14,057 nucleotides of DNA from Burkholderiales bacterium (GTDB taxonomy: Bacteria > Pseudomonadota > Gammaproteobacteria > Burkholderiales > Burkholderiaceae_C), in NCBI GenBank assembly GCA_005793295.1, contig SXSX01000220.1:1-14057 (forward strand), written 5' to 3'. A program made the translations under genes and the position numbers. The number at the start of each line of letters is the position of its first letter. Positions within the stretch are counted from its first letter, which is position 1. Below are positions 7,005 through 13,798 of the stretch, piece after piece. The notes under the pieces were generated by a model. That model was given only the letters and a program-made list of their open reading frames with translations, was not told the DNA's origin and searched no databases.

Positions 7005-8375
7005 TCAACCTGTTTTGCGAGTGCGCGAAAGCGGTGGGTTTTTACTAAAGTAGGCCAAAATTCCGCGCATCAATGCGTCTGCGAGTTGATTTTGGTATTC
7101 CTCGCTATTGAGTTTTGCTTCTTCTTTGGGGTTGCTAATAAAGGCGGCTTCCACCAAAACGCTTGGGATGTCAGGGGCTTTGAGGACGGCAAAAGACGCT
7201 TGTTCTACCCGCGATTTGTGTAACTTCCCGACCCGACCGATTTCTCCTAAAAGAGAGCCGCCGAGCTTGAGGCTGTCGGTAATCTGCGCCGTCGTGCTCA
7301 TGTCGAGCAAGGCACTTTGAACGACTGCATCTTTGGCTTTGACGTTCAAACCCCCAATCAAATCGGCCTTGTTTTCTTTGGCCGCCATCCACCGCGCAGC
7401 GCTGCTCGACGCGCCGCCTTGGCTTAAGGCAAACACGCTGGCGCCTTGGGGTTGGGGGGTAAAAAAGGCATCGGCATGCAAACTCATAAACAGGTCGGCC
7501 TGAACCCGTCGCGCTTTTTGAACCCGCACATGCAGCGGCACAAAGAAGTCACCGTCGCGGGTTAAGTAGGCTCGCATCGTCATTCCCTTGACTTCTGCGG
7601 CATTGATTCGGTCGCGCAGCTGGCGAGCTAATTTGAGGACCACGTTTTTCTCATGCGTGCCGCCTGGCCCCACGGCCCCGGGGTCTTCGCCGCCGTGGCC
7701 TGGGTCGAGCGCAATGATGATGAGCCGGTCGGTAGTGGATGTCGTGGGTCCTTGGCTGGTGTTGGCGCTGGGGCTTGCGAGTGACGTGGTTTTGGCTACT
7801 GGCGTGGAGGAGGCAGGAGAAAGCGGGGCAGCCGACGCACTTGCCTTTTTAGAGGTGGGCTTGCCGCTGTGTTGTGCCATTAACTCACCCAGCGGGTCGG
7901 AGCTGGCGGGTTGAGTCTTAGGCGGGATATGTTGGGCGATCAATGCGTCTAAGGGGTCGATGGCTTGGGCAGGGTAGAGGTCAAATACCAAGCGGTGCTG
8001 ATAAGCCGCGACTGGCGCCAGCGTGAAGACCTGCGGTCGAATGGCTTGCTTGAGGTCAATCACCAGCCGTACTACGGTGGGAGTGAATTGGCCCGCCCGA
8101 ATGCCTGCAATATTGGGGTCATCGGGTTGGACCTTGGCTACCAATTCTTTGAGCGCGGGGTTAAGGGACACGCCAGTAATGTCAACGGCTAATCGGGGTG
8201 GGTTGGCGACAAAAGTGTGGGTGGTGCTTAAAGCGCTGTCAGACTCAATCGTGACCCGTGAGTATTCAGGCGCTGGCCAAATACGCACCGTAATGATGTT
8301 GGCTCCCCGTGCCAAAGGGCTCACACCCAGCGTTAATACGACGGCCCCGGTTTCCAGAAATGTCCGCCGTTTCAT
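7005..8375 (-). CDS. amiC: Tat-exported N-acetylmuramoyl-L-alanine amidase, AmiC type
   Basis: A zinc amidase that cuts the bond between N-acetylmuramic acid and L-alanine in peptidoglycan, needed to split septal wall during cell separation. The 456-residue protein begins KRRTFLETGAVVLTLG, a strong twin-arginine (Tat) signal, ending near Ala-Arg-Gly-Ala at 22-25. Residues about 27-135 form an AMIN domain for septal targeting. A Ser/Ala/Pro/Thr-rich linker covers about 140-216 and contains two copies of a DPLxxLxAQH motif. The Amidase_3 domain spans about 218-442, with zinc ligands His227 (DPGHGG), Glu242 (HEKN) and His300 (SLHAD), and catalytic Glu409 (VEAAFISN). The ATG at 8375 overlaps the tsaE stop by four bases (ATGA). 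It converges on dedA across 16 bases with no terminator. Confidence 0.95.
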   Translation of the reverse strand: MKRRTFLETGAVVLTLGVSPLARGANIITVRIWPAPEYSRVTIESDSALSTTHTFVANPPRLAVDITGVSLNPALKELVAKVQPDDPNIAGIRAGQFTPTVVRLVIDLKQAIRPQVFTLAPVAAYQHRLVFDLYPAQAIDPLDALIAQHIPPKTQPASSDPLGELMAQHSGKPTSKKASASAAPLSPASSTPVAKTTSLASPSANTSQGPTTSTTDRLIIIALDPGHGGEDPGAVGPGGTHEKNVVLKLARQLRDRINAAEVKGMTMRAYLTRDGDFFVPLHVRVQKARRVQADLFMSLHADAFFTPQPQGASVFALSQGGASSSAARWMAAKENKADLIGGLNVKAKDAVVQSALLDMSTTAQITDSLKLGGSLLGEIGRVGKLHKSRVEQASFAVLKAPDIPSVLVEAAFISNPKEEAKLNSEEYQNQLADALMRGILAYFSKNPPLSRTRKTG

Positions 8376-8875
8376 CTCACTTTGCCTGAAAGAAAATGGA
8401 GCAAGTCAGCGCCCACCGATGTATTGGCAATGAGACTAACTTGGCGATGGGTATCTGCATCGGTGCGTATGAAAATGTCGAGATCTACAGTGGGTAAAAC
8501 CGAAGCGGCTTTTTCAGGCCACTCCGCGAGTTTGAGCCCAGGACCTGAAAAAATATCGCGAAATCCGGCGTCTTCCCATTCCCGAGGATCGTTAAAACGG
8601 TAAAAATCAAAATGCCAAATGGCCATGTGTGGCAATTCATAGGGCTCCACAACAGCGTAGGTGGGGCTTTTAACCCGTCCAGTGACGCCAAGCGCATGCA
8701 ACAGATGCCGCACCAAGGTGGTTTTTCCAGCGCCTAGGTCGCCGTGCAAAGCAATGAAGGCGTTGCCTAGCCCCGGCGCCTGGGCTAGAGAGCTTGCGAA
8801 GGCCTGTGTCGCCGCCTCATCAGGCCAAACCAAGCGCAGTGGCAGAGTTTTTACAATCGGCGTGTGAATACCCAT
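8372..8875 (-). CDS. tsaE: tRNA threonylcarbamoyladenosine biosynthesis ATPase TsaE
   Basis: TsaE is the ATPase that, with TsaB and TsaD, completes transfer of the threonylcarbamoyl group to A37 of tRNAs reading codons that start with A. The 167-residue protein is typical in length. It shows the Walker A motif GDLGAGKTT at 45-53, the SPTY switch segment at 70-73, HFDFYR at 88-93 (Walker B-like region) and LAEWPE at 116-121. It is followed by the amidase gene with a 4-base overlap, the same tsaE-amidase order as in enterobacteria. The ATG at 8875 is the only ATG near the N-terminus and it lies inside the beginning of divergent queG. No strong Shine-Dalgarno is visible. In E. coli the nnr gene normally lies between queG and tsaE; it is absent here. 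Confidence 0.95.
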   Translation of the reverse strand: MGIHTPIVKTLPLRLVWPDEAATQAFASSLAQAPGLGNAFIALHGDLGAGKTTLVRHLLHALGVTGRVKSPTYAVVEPYELPHMAIWHFDFYRFNDPREWEDAGFRDIFSGPGLKLAEWPEKAASVLPTVDLDIFIRTDADTHRQVSLIANTSVGADLLHFLSGKVR

Positions 8876-9976
8876 AACGCGCAGGCTACCCCACCACCAA
8901 CGTCACCCGTGCTGGGGCAGTTGCAGGCTTGGGCGCAGGAGTTGGGCTTTTCCCAGATTGGGATATCAGGCGTAGATTTGTCATCGGCTGAGCCCGGCTT
9001 ATTGGCATGGTTGGAACACGGCTTTCATGGTGAGATGGACTACATGGAGCGCCACGGTCTCAAACGTGCGCGTCCTGCGGAACTCGTTCCGGGAACGCTC
9101 AGCGTTATCACCGCGCGCATGGATTATCTGCCAAGCCAGACGCCTGGGGACTGGCAAGCCTTGGAGTTTGCAGGTTTAAAAAAAATTGACCAAGGAACTG
9201 TTTCGGTTTACGCAAGAGGGCGCGATTACCACAAGGTTATGCGACATCGACTCCAAAAATTAGCAGAGCGCCTATCCCAGTACATCGGCCCTTTGGGACA
9301 CCGCGCATTCACAGATTCGGCCCCAGTCCTAGAAGCAGAGCTTGCGGTGCGCAGTGGCATGGGTTGGCGCGGTAAACACACCTTGGTGTTAAACCGCGAA
9401 GCGGGCTCGATGTTTTTTTTGGGAGAAATATTTATTGATATGGCGCTGGAGCCAACCGCACCCGTCCTTGCCCATTGCGGTTCGTGTACCGCGTGCATCG
9501 ATGTGTGCCCGACGCAAGCGATCGTGGCGCCCTACCAACTCGACGCACGGCGTTGCATTTCCTACCTCACCATCGAATACGCCGGCTCGATAGCGGTGGA
9601 ACTGCGTCCGTTGGTGGGGAACCGGATTTATGGATGCGACGACTGTCAACTGGCGTGTCCGTGGAATAAGTATGCGCAGCGCAGCAGCTTGAAGGACTTT
9701 GATAGCCGCGAGGGTTTGACTGGCGCATCGTTGACCCGGCTGCTGGATTGGACAGAAGAAGAATTTTTACGCTACACCGAGGGCAATCCCATCCGCCGCA
9801 TTGGCCATGCGCAGTGGTTGCGCAATGTGGCCATCGCGTTGGGCAACGCGATGCGCAGTGCGTCGTTAGAAAAACCGCAGTGGCGCAGCGCCTTGCTACG
9901 CCGTTTGGATCATCCTAGTGCGATCGTGCGCGAGCATGTGGCCTGGGCTTTGGCGCAAGCCCCGAGTTCAGCCTAA
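8864..9976 (+). CDS. queG: Epoxyqueuosine reductase QueG
   Basis: QueG reduces epoxyqueuosine to queuosine at tRNA position 34 using a cobalamin and two [4Fe-4S] clusters. The 370-residue protein has DSAPVLE at 151-157, which supplies the catalytic Asp, and a ferredoxin-like region with two four-cysteine sets: CGSCTACIDVCP (Cys205, 208, 211, 215) and Cys231, Cys258, Cys261 and Cys265, the last three in GCDDCQLACPW. A HEAT-like C-terminus, LDHPSAIVREHVAWALAQ, matches the tRNA-binding part of the family. The GTG at 8864 gives 18 residues before the first homologous helix (GQLQAWAQELGF); GTG at 8909 is an in-frame alternative that would remove the overlap with tsaE. Its TAA overlaps the stop of the convergent AEC gene by four bases. 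Confidence 0.96.
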   Translation: MNTHNAQATPPPTSPVLGQLQAWAQELGFSQIGISGVDLSSAEPGLLAWLEHGFHGEMDYMERHGLKRARPAELVPGTLSVITARMDYLPSQTPGDWQALEFAGLKKIDQGTVSVYARGRDYHKVMRHRLQKLAERLSQYIGPLGHRAFTDSAPVLEAELAVRSGMGWRGKHTLVLNREAGSMFFLGEIFIDMALEPTAPVLAHCGSCTACIDVCPTQAIVAPYQLDARRCISYLTIEYAGSIAVELRPLVGNRIYGCDDCQLACPWNKYAQRSSLKDFDSREGLTGASLTRLLDWTEEEFLRYTEGNPIRRIGHAQWLRNVAIALGNAMRSASLEKPQWRSALLRRLDHPSAIVREHVAWALAQAPSSA

Positions 9977-10893
9977 ACCAAATACAGCGGCCGCAATAAC
10001 CCCAATGAAAAAGTCAGGCTGAGCATTCCAAGTAGGGTCGATAAGGTGACCAACCCACCCACATAAGCGCCGTCATAGCCCATCTTGCTGGCTAAAACGT
10101 AGCAGGTTGCCGCTGTGGGGATGGCGGAGTAGGCCAACAAAATAGTGGCTTGGCTGGCGCTCAGAGAAAACGCATACGCCGCTGCCAAAGCCACCAGAGG
10201 GGAAATGAGGTGGCGAATGAGCAAGACCGAAGTGGCCAAAACTTTGCCATTGGCCAAAGCTCCGATTTGCATTCCAGCACCCGCTGCCATCAAGCCCAAA
10301 GCCAAGGAAGAAGCGCCAATCCGGCCCACGGTCGGCTCCAACCAATGGGGCAATGACAAGCCGCACAGGTTAGCCAACAAGCCCGAGGCCGTAGCCAATA
10401 TCAACGGGTTACGCAGTAACTCTTTACCAAAATGTTTTTGGCCCCCGCGTGCCATAGGCCACACCGCTGCCACATTCACCAAGGGCACACACACGCCAAT
10501 CAGAACCGCAATTTCTAACAGCCCGGCAGGTCCAGCCAAGCGCTCGGCTAAAGCCAGCGCAATAAAGGAATTAAACCGAAAGCCAACCTGAACCGAGGCG
10601 GCGTGCAATCGCACAGGCATGTGTTTTCTCAATCCAGGAAGATAGGGCAGGGCGTAAGCCAAAGCCACGCCCACCCCGAGCACTGTCCAGCCAGCGCCCA
10701 CCAATTTAGCCGCCTCACTCAAGTCCAAAGGGCTTTTGATGATCGAATAAAACAAAAGCGTGGGGAACAGCAGGTAGTACACCAAAGCATCCACATGCAC
10801 CCAAATGGAGCGGTTTAGCGCGGTAAACCGACAAATGAGGTAGCCGATCAGAATCAGCAAAAAATCAGGGAATAGGAGTTGGGCGTAATTCAC
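9973..10893 (-). CDS. AEC family transporter (auxin efflux carrier-like permease)
   Basis: A polytopic membrane protein of about 306 residues with around ten hydrophobic segments, the usual size of bacterial AEC permeases. Some members carry malonate or other carboxylates, but many are uncharacterised. Family features include YAQLLFPDFLLILIGYLICR at the start, FRFNSFIALALAERLAG, LLRNPLILATASGLLANLCGL, a GLMAAGAGMQIGAL helix and AYSAIPTAATCYVLASKMG. I chose GTG 10893, where family homology begins. The frame stays open to ATG 11001, but those 36 extra residues (positions 10894-11001) look unlike a membrane protein and would leave only 22 bases to divergent gene 11024. GTG 10893 has no obvious Shine-Dalgarno, so the start is uncertain; ATG 10956 is another option. 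It diverges from a Bug/TctC protein. The substrate is not predictable. Confidence 0.88.
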   Translation of the reverse strand: MNYAQLLFPDFLLILIGYLICRFTALNRSIWVHVDALVYYLLFPTLLFYSIIKSPLDLSEAAKLVGAGWTVLGVGVALAYALPYLPGLRKHMPVRLHAASVQVGFRFNSFIALALAERLAGPAGLLEIAVLIGVCVPLVNVAAVWPMARGGQKHFGKELLRNPLILATASGLLANLCGLSLPHWLEPTVGRIGASSLALGLMAAGAGMQIGALANGKVLATSVLLIRHLISPLVALAAAYAFSLSASQATILLAYSAIPTAATCYVLASKMGYDGAYVGGLVTLSTLLGMLSLTFSLGLLRPLYLV

Positions 10894-11023
10894 GGGCCAA
10901 GGATAACAGTCACGGGTCAAAAGACTTTGAGCTAAAGCGTTGGGGTAATAGCCCATAGGCAACGCGGTTGGAGGGATGTAATATGACCACTCACCTCCCA
11001 TCCCACTTCAAGGACACTTCACC
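10894..11023. promoter_or_regulatory. Divergent promoter region between the AEC permease and Bug/TctC genes
   Basis: This 130-base gap is the longest stretch without a gene. It holds two near copies of a 10-mer 20 bases apart: CACGGGCCAA (10891-10900, overlapping the AEC start) and CACGGGTCAA (10911-10920). A dyad, TCAAA-AGAC-TTTGA, spans 10917-10930. A TGTAAT at 10977-10982 could be a -10 box for the plus-strand gene, but no good -35 is seen. AAGGA at 10010+1000 (11010-11014) is the ribosome binding site for ATG 11024. Repeats spaced near two helical turns suit a dimeric regulator, but which one is unknown; no regulator gene is in the window. Confidence 0.4.
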
Positions 11024-11998
11024 ATGCACCGTTATCTTTTTAAGTGCGCGCGTATTTTGAGTTTGGTTTTGTTACCCGTTGGAACTTTATGGGCGCAAGC
11101 GTATCCCAACAAAGTCATCAAACTCCAAGTTCCCTTTGCACCCGGCGGAACGACCGACATCATTGCCCGCGTCATCGCAGAGCCCTTGGGTAAAGCACTG
11201 GGTCAAACCGTCGTCATCGAAAACAAAGCAGGTGGTGGTGGCGTTATCGGGGCCAATGAAACCGCAAAATCGGCACCCGATGGCTATTCATTGGGAATGG
11301 CGACTGTCTCAACTGTAGCGGCCAACCCTGCGATTAACCCCAAAATACCTTATAACGCGATGACGGATTTCACCCCGATTATCAATATTGCAGCGACGCC
11401 CAATGTGATTGCAGTCCACCCTAGCTTTCCGGCAAAAGACTACAAATCCTATGTGGCTGAACTTAAAAAGCATCCTGGCCGACATTCCTACTCTTCCTCT
11501 GGCACGGGAGGCATTGGTCACCTGCAAATGGAGTTGTACAAAAACTTAGCAGGCGTGTTTGTCACCCATATTCCTTACCGCGGCGCGGGTCCTGCGCTCA
11601 ACGATACGGTCGCTGGTCAGGTTCTTATGACCTTTGACAATTTGCCATCGGCCTTGCCTTTTATTCAGGCCAATAGATTGGTGCCCATTGTGGTGGCTGC
11701 GCCGCAGCGCTTAAGCCAACTGCCCAATGTTCCGACCTTCAAGGAACTGGGTTTAGAGCCGGTTAACCGGATGGCGTTTTACGGAATTTATGGGCCGAAG
11801 GGCTTACCGAAAGAAGTCGTCGACAAAGTCAACGCAGCAGTGCGCAAAGCCTTGGAAGACCCGATCGTTAAAAAACGCATTGAAGATACCGGCTCTTTGA
11901 TTATTGCCAATTCCCCTGAGCAGTTCGCAGAGCAAATTCGTGCGGAATATGCGGTGTACAAACGGGTGGTTGAGTCCGCCAAATTGAGTTTGGACTGA
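11024..11998 (+). CDS. Bug/TctC family periplasmic solute-binding protein (tripartite tricarboxylate transporter type)
   Basis: A 324-residue binding protein. Residues 1-26 form a signal peptide with a basic start, the core ILSLVLLPVGTLW and a cleavage site after Ala-Gln-Ala. The mature part begins YPNKVIKLQVPFAPGGTTDI, the Bug-family ligand loop, followed by VVIENKAGGGGVIGA, HIPYRGAGPALND and PVNRMAFYGIYGPKGLPKE. Bug proteins bind small carboxylated compounds such as dicarboxylates, aromatic acids or nicotinate, and are abundant in Burkholderiales as orphans. No TctA or TctB membrane partner lies in the window, so it is an orphan here; the divergent AEC permease may be a functional neighbour. 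AAGGA nine bases upstream supports ATG 11024. A rho-independent terminator starts 25 bases after the stop, inside the downstream xerD frame. Confidence 0.93.
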   Translation: MHRYLFKCARILSLVLLPVGTLWAQAYPNKVIKLQVPFAPGGTTDIIARVIAEPLGKALGQTVVIENKAGGGGVIGANETAKSAPDGYSLGMATVSTVAANPAINPKIPYNAMTDFTPIINIAATPNVIAVHPSFPAKDYKSYVAELKKHPGRHSYSSSGTGGIGHLQMELYKNLAGVFVTHIPYRGAGPALNDTVAGQVLMTFDNLPSALPFIQANRLVPIVVAAPQRLSQLPNVPTFKELGLEPVNRMAFYGIYGPKGLPKEVVDKVNAAVRKALEDPIVKKRIEDTGSLIIANSPEQFAEQIRAEYAVYKRVVESAKLSLD

Positions 11999-12000
11999 TC

Positions 12001-12939
12001 TTGCTGTTGGGTGGCAAGACAGGCGTTGGCCCAGTCGCTGGGCCAACGCTTTTTGATGAGTCAATTGACAGTTTCATCGATTCGTTGTGGCTAGAAGAGG
12101 GCTTGTCAAAGAACACCTTGGAAGCCTATCGGCGTGACCTGAGCCAGTTGTTGGCCTTTCGCCAGGGTGCTGCCTTGGTCCACACTACAGAGCAGGATGT
12201 TCTTGGCTATTTTTCTGCCCAACACGCTAGCACCAAAGCCACGACAGCCAACCGCCGACTGACCGTATTTAAGCGCTACTTTCGATGGGCTTTGCGTGAA
12301 GGTCGTATCCAAAAAGATCCCACGTTGAAACTCCAAGCGGCTAAACAGGCTTTGCGGGTTCCCAAGACCTTGACCGAGGCCCAGGTGGAGGATTTGTTGG
12401 CAGCGCCGGATACCACTGCCGCTTTGGGGGTGCGGGACCGAACTATGTTGGAGTTGATGTATGCCAGCGGACTTCGGGTCAGCGAGTTGGTGACGCTTAA
12501 AACTTTGAACATCGGCATGAATGACCAAGTGCTTCGGGTCATGGGCAAAGGCGCGAAGGAGCGTTTGGTGCCGTTTGGAGAGGTGGCTGCGAGTTGGCTG
12601 CGGCAGTACTTAGACGGAGCCCGTGCGACCTTGCTTGCAGGTAAGCAAACCGATGATTTATTTATCACTACCCAAGGATCGAATCCCGGCGTGGCGATGT
12701 CAAGAGTGATGTTTTGGATGGTTGTTAAAAAATACGCCTTGGCCGCTGGTATCCGTTCCGCGCTCTCGCCCCATACCTTGCGCCATGCGTTTGCGACCCA
12801 TTTACTCAACCAGGGTTCGGATTTACGCGCAGTACAACTGCTTTTGGGCCACGCTGATATTTCGACGACAACCATCTACACCCATGTTGCCCGTGAGCGC
12901 TTGGCGCAATTGCACGCTGCGCACCATCCGCGCGGCTAG
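12001..12939 (+). CDS. xerD: Site-specific tyrosine recombinase XerD
   Basis: XerD works with XerC and FtsK at dif to resolve chromosome dimers. The 312-residue frame has a SAM-like core-binding domain (SFIDSLWLEEGLSKNTLEAYRRDL) and a catalytic domain with Arg159 (GLRVSE), Lys183 (GKGAKER), His258 and Arg261 (SPHTLRHAF), His284 (LLGH) and nucleophile Tyr293 (IYTH). The ending LHAAHHPRG is the XerD-type C-terminus. The start codon is uncertain. TTG 12001 and TTG 12007 are the only ordinary starts before the core domain. They lie three to nine bases after the TctC stop, without a clear Shine-Dalgarno. A terminator hairpin occupies residues 8-18, where most homologues would begin. ATT 12064 would be a rare-codon alternative. 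The stop is three bases from the convergent DUF455 gene. Confidence 0.95.
   Translation: MLLGGKTGVGPVAGPTLFDESIDSFIDSLWLEEGLSKNTLEAYRRDLSQLLAFRQGAALVHTTEQDVLGYFSAQHASTKATTANRRLTVFKRYFRWALREGRIQKDPTLKLQAAKQALRVPKTLTEAQVEDLLAAPDTTAALGVRDRTMLELMYASGLRVSELVTLKTLNIGMNDQVLRVMGKGAKERLVPFGEVAASWLRQYLDGARATLLAGKQTDDLFITTQGSNPGVAMSRVMFWMVVKKYALAAGIRSALSPHTLRHAFATHLLNQGSDLRAVQLLLGHADISTTTIYTHVARERLAQLHAAHHPRG
12023..12054 (+). terminator. Rho-independent terminator after the Bug/TctC gene, inside the xerD 5' end
   Basis: A perfect 11-bp inverted repeat, GCGTTGGCCCA (12023-12033) and TGGGCCAACGC (12039-12049), is separated by a five-base loop GTCGC and followed by TTTTT (12050-12054). The stem is GC-rich and could be extended by G-T and A-T pairs at its foot. 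This is a textbook intrinsic terminator for plus-strand transcription, placed 25 bases beyond the TctC stop. It also lies within the N-terminal coding frame assigned to xerD, so it would act on transcripts running from tctC into xerD. On the minus strand there is no matching T-run. Confidence 0.88.
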
Positions 12940-12942
12940 GTG

Positions 12943-13749
12943 TCAGTGGCGGGGCGGGTACTGCGGGAGCTCTGCGATTTCTTCAGGGGTAAAGCCCGCT
13001 TGTAACCGTGCTGGAATATTAAACGGTGGTTTGGGCGTGGGCGCACGGTAGCGCAGCGTGGCGTCTTTGTAATACGTGGCAGCGTCAACGCCGTTCTGAT
13101 TGCACAGCCAGTGGTACCACTGGTTGCCAATGGCTACGTGGCCTACTTCCTCGTTCAGTATCAATTCCAGAATCTCAACGGCTTGAAGAGCCTGTGCCGT
13201 GCCCACTTTGCGTAATTTGGTTTGCACCATGGGCGTGGCATCCAAGCCCCGCGCCTCCATCGTTCTCGGAATGAGTGCCATGCGGGCAAGCACATCATGC
13301 TGGGTATCAGCGCAAACCGTCCAGAGTCCATCATGGGCTACAAAATCACCGTAGCGGTAACCGCACTGTTGCAGGTGGCCTTCAAGCAATGAAAAGTGTT
13401 GCGCTTCCTCATGCGCAACCCCAAGCCAGTCGCGGTAGTACGCCTGCGGCAAATTTGCAAATCGCCACACCGCATCCAGCGCCAAATTGATGGCGTTGAA
13501 CTCAATATGTGCAATCGAGTGAACCAAAGCGGCGTGGCCTTGTGGCGTGTAGGCGGAGCGTTTCGGGACATCTTTGGGCCCGACCAAGTCAGGTTTCTTT
13601 GGGCGACCGGGCGCGGTGGAAGACGCAAAATCACGGGTTGCGTCGCAGGGTACAAGGGGCATATCACTCCAAAGCGCCATGACAGCGCGGACTTTTTCTA
13701 AAGGTTCGCAAAGGCAAAAAGCCGCATAGGCGCGTTGTCTGATTTCCAT
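12943..13749 (-). CDS. DUF455 family ferritin-like protein
   Basis: A protein of about 268 residues from DUF455, a ferritin-like four-helix-bundle family of unproven function. Candidate di-metal ligands, numbered from ATG 13749, are Glu83 (AHIEFNAINLALDAVWRF), Glu115 and His118 (EEAQHF), perhaps Glu165 (MEARGLD), and Glu201 with His204 (EEVGHVAIGNQWYHWL). The pair of ExxH motifs resembles non-haem di-iron oxidoreductases such as MiaE-type hydroxylases, but activity is not known. ATG 13749 gives the homologous beginning EIRQRAYAAFCLCEPLEKV. A TTG at 13773 would add eight residues and is less likely. The gene converges on xerD across three bases and diverges from the gamma-carbonic anhydrase gene across 49 bases. 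Confidence 0.88.
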   Translation of the reverse strand: MEIRQRAYAAFCLCEPLEKVRAVMALWSDMPLVPCDATRDFASSTAPGRPKKPDLVGPKDVPKRSAYTPQGHAALVHSIAHIEFNAINLALDAVWRFANLPQAYYRDWLGVAHEEAQHFSLLEGHLQQCGYRYGDFVAHDGLWTVCADTQHDVLARMALIPRTMEARGLDATPMVQTKLRKVGTAQALQAVEILELILNEEVGHVAIGNQWYHWLCNQNGVDAATYYKDATLRYRAPTPKPPFNIPARLQAGFTPEEIAELPQYPPRH

Positions 13750-13798
13750 CTCTACAATTCTAGGTAATCTCAACTGGCTTTAAGCCACAGGAAAATTT
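13750..13798. promoter_or_regulatory. Divergent gap between the DUF455 and gamma-carbonic anhydrase genes, with inverted repeat
   Basis: The 49-base gap holds a perfect inverted repeat TGGCTT-T-AAGCCA at 13775-13787 and, on the minus strand, TAGAAT within 13757-13763, which resembles a -10 box for the DUF455 gene placed very near its start. AGGA at 13789-13792 serves the plus-strand ATG 13799. The repeat may be an operator or chance; no matching -35 was found. Confidence 0.3.

Noticed and set aside
7012..7030. Possible hairpin TTTTGCG-AGTG-CGCGAAA at the dedA/amidase convergent end
   Set aside because: It includes a wobble pair, has no following T-run and encodes the amidase C-terminus.
9987..9994. 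GCGGCCGC palindrome after queG
   Set aside because: It is a single restriction-type palindrome inside the AEC coding sequence with no T-run or repeat elsewhere.
10991..10998. TCACCTCC, identical to the 16S anti-Shine-Dalgarno end (GGAGGTGA on the minus strand)
   Set aside because: On the minus strand no start codon lies at proper spacing in a meaningful frame (only a 26-codon GTG frame), and on the plus strand it is probably chance.
10894..11001. N-terminal extension of the AEC permease to ATG 11001
   Set aside because: The extra residues do not resemble the family and would leave 22 bases for the divergent promoter; a start at GTG 10893 matches family beginnings better.
12276..12875. Open frame of 199 codons on the minus strand inside xerD
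   Set aside because: It mirrors the xerD coding sequence, has no family features, and xerD catalytic residues are all present on the other strand.
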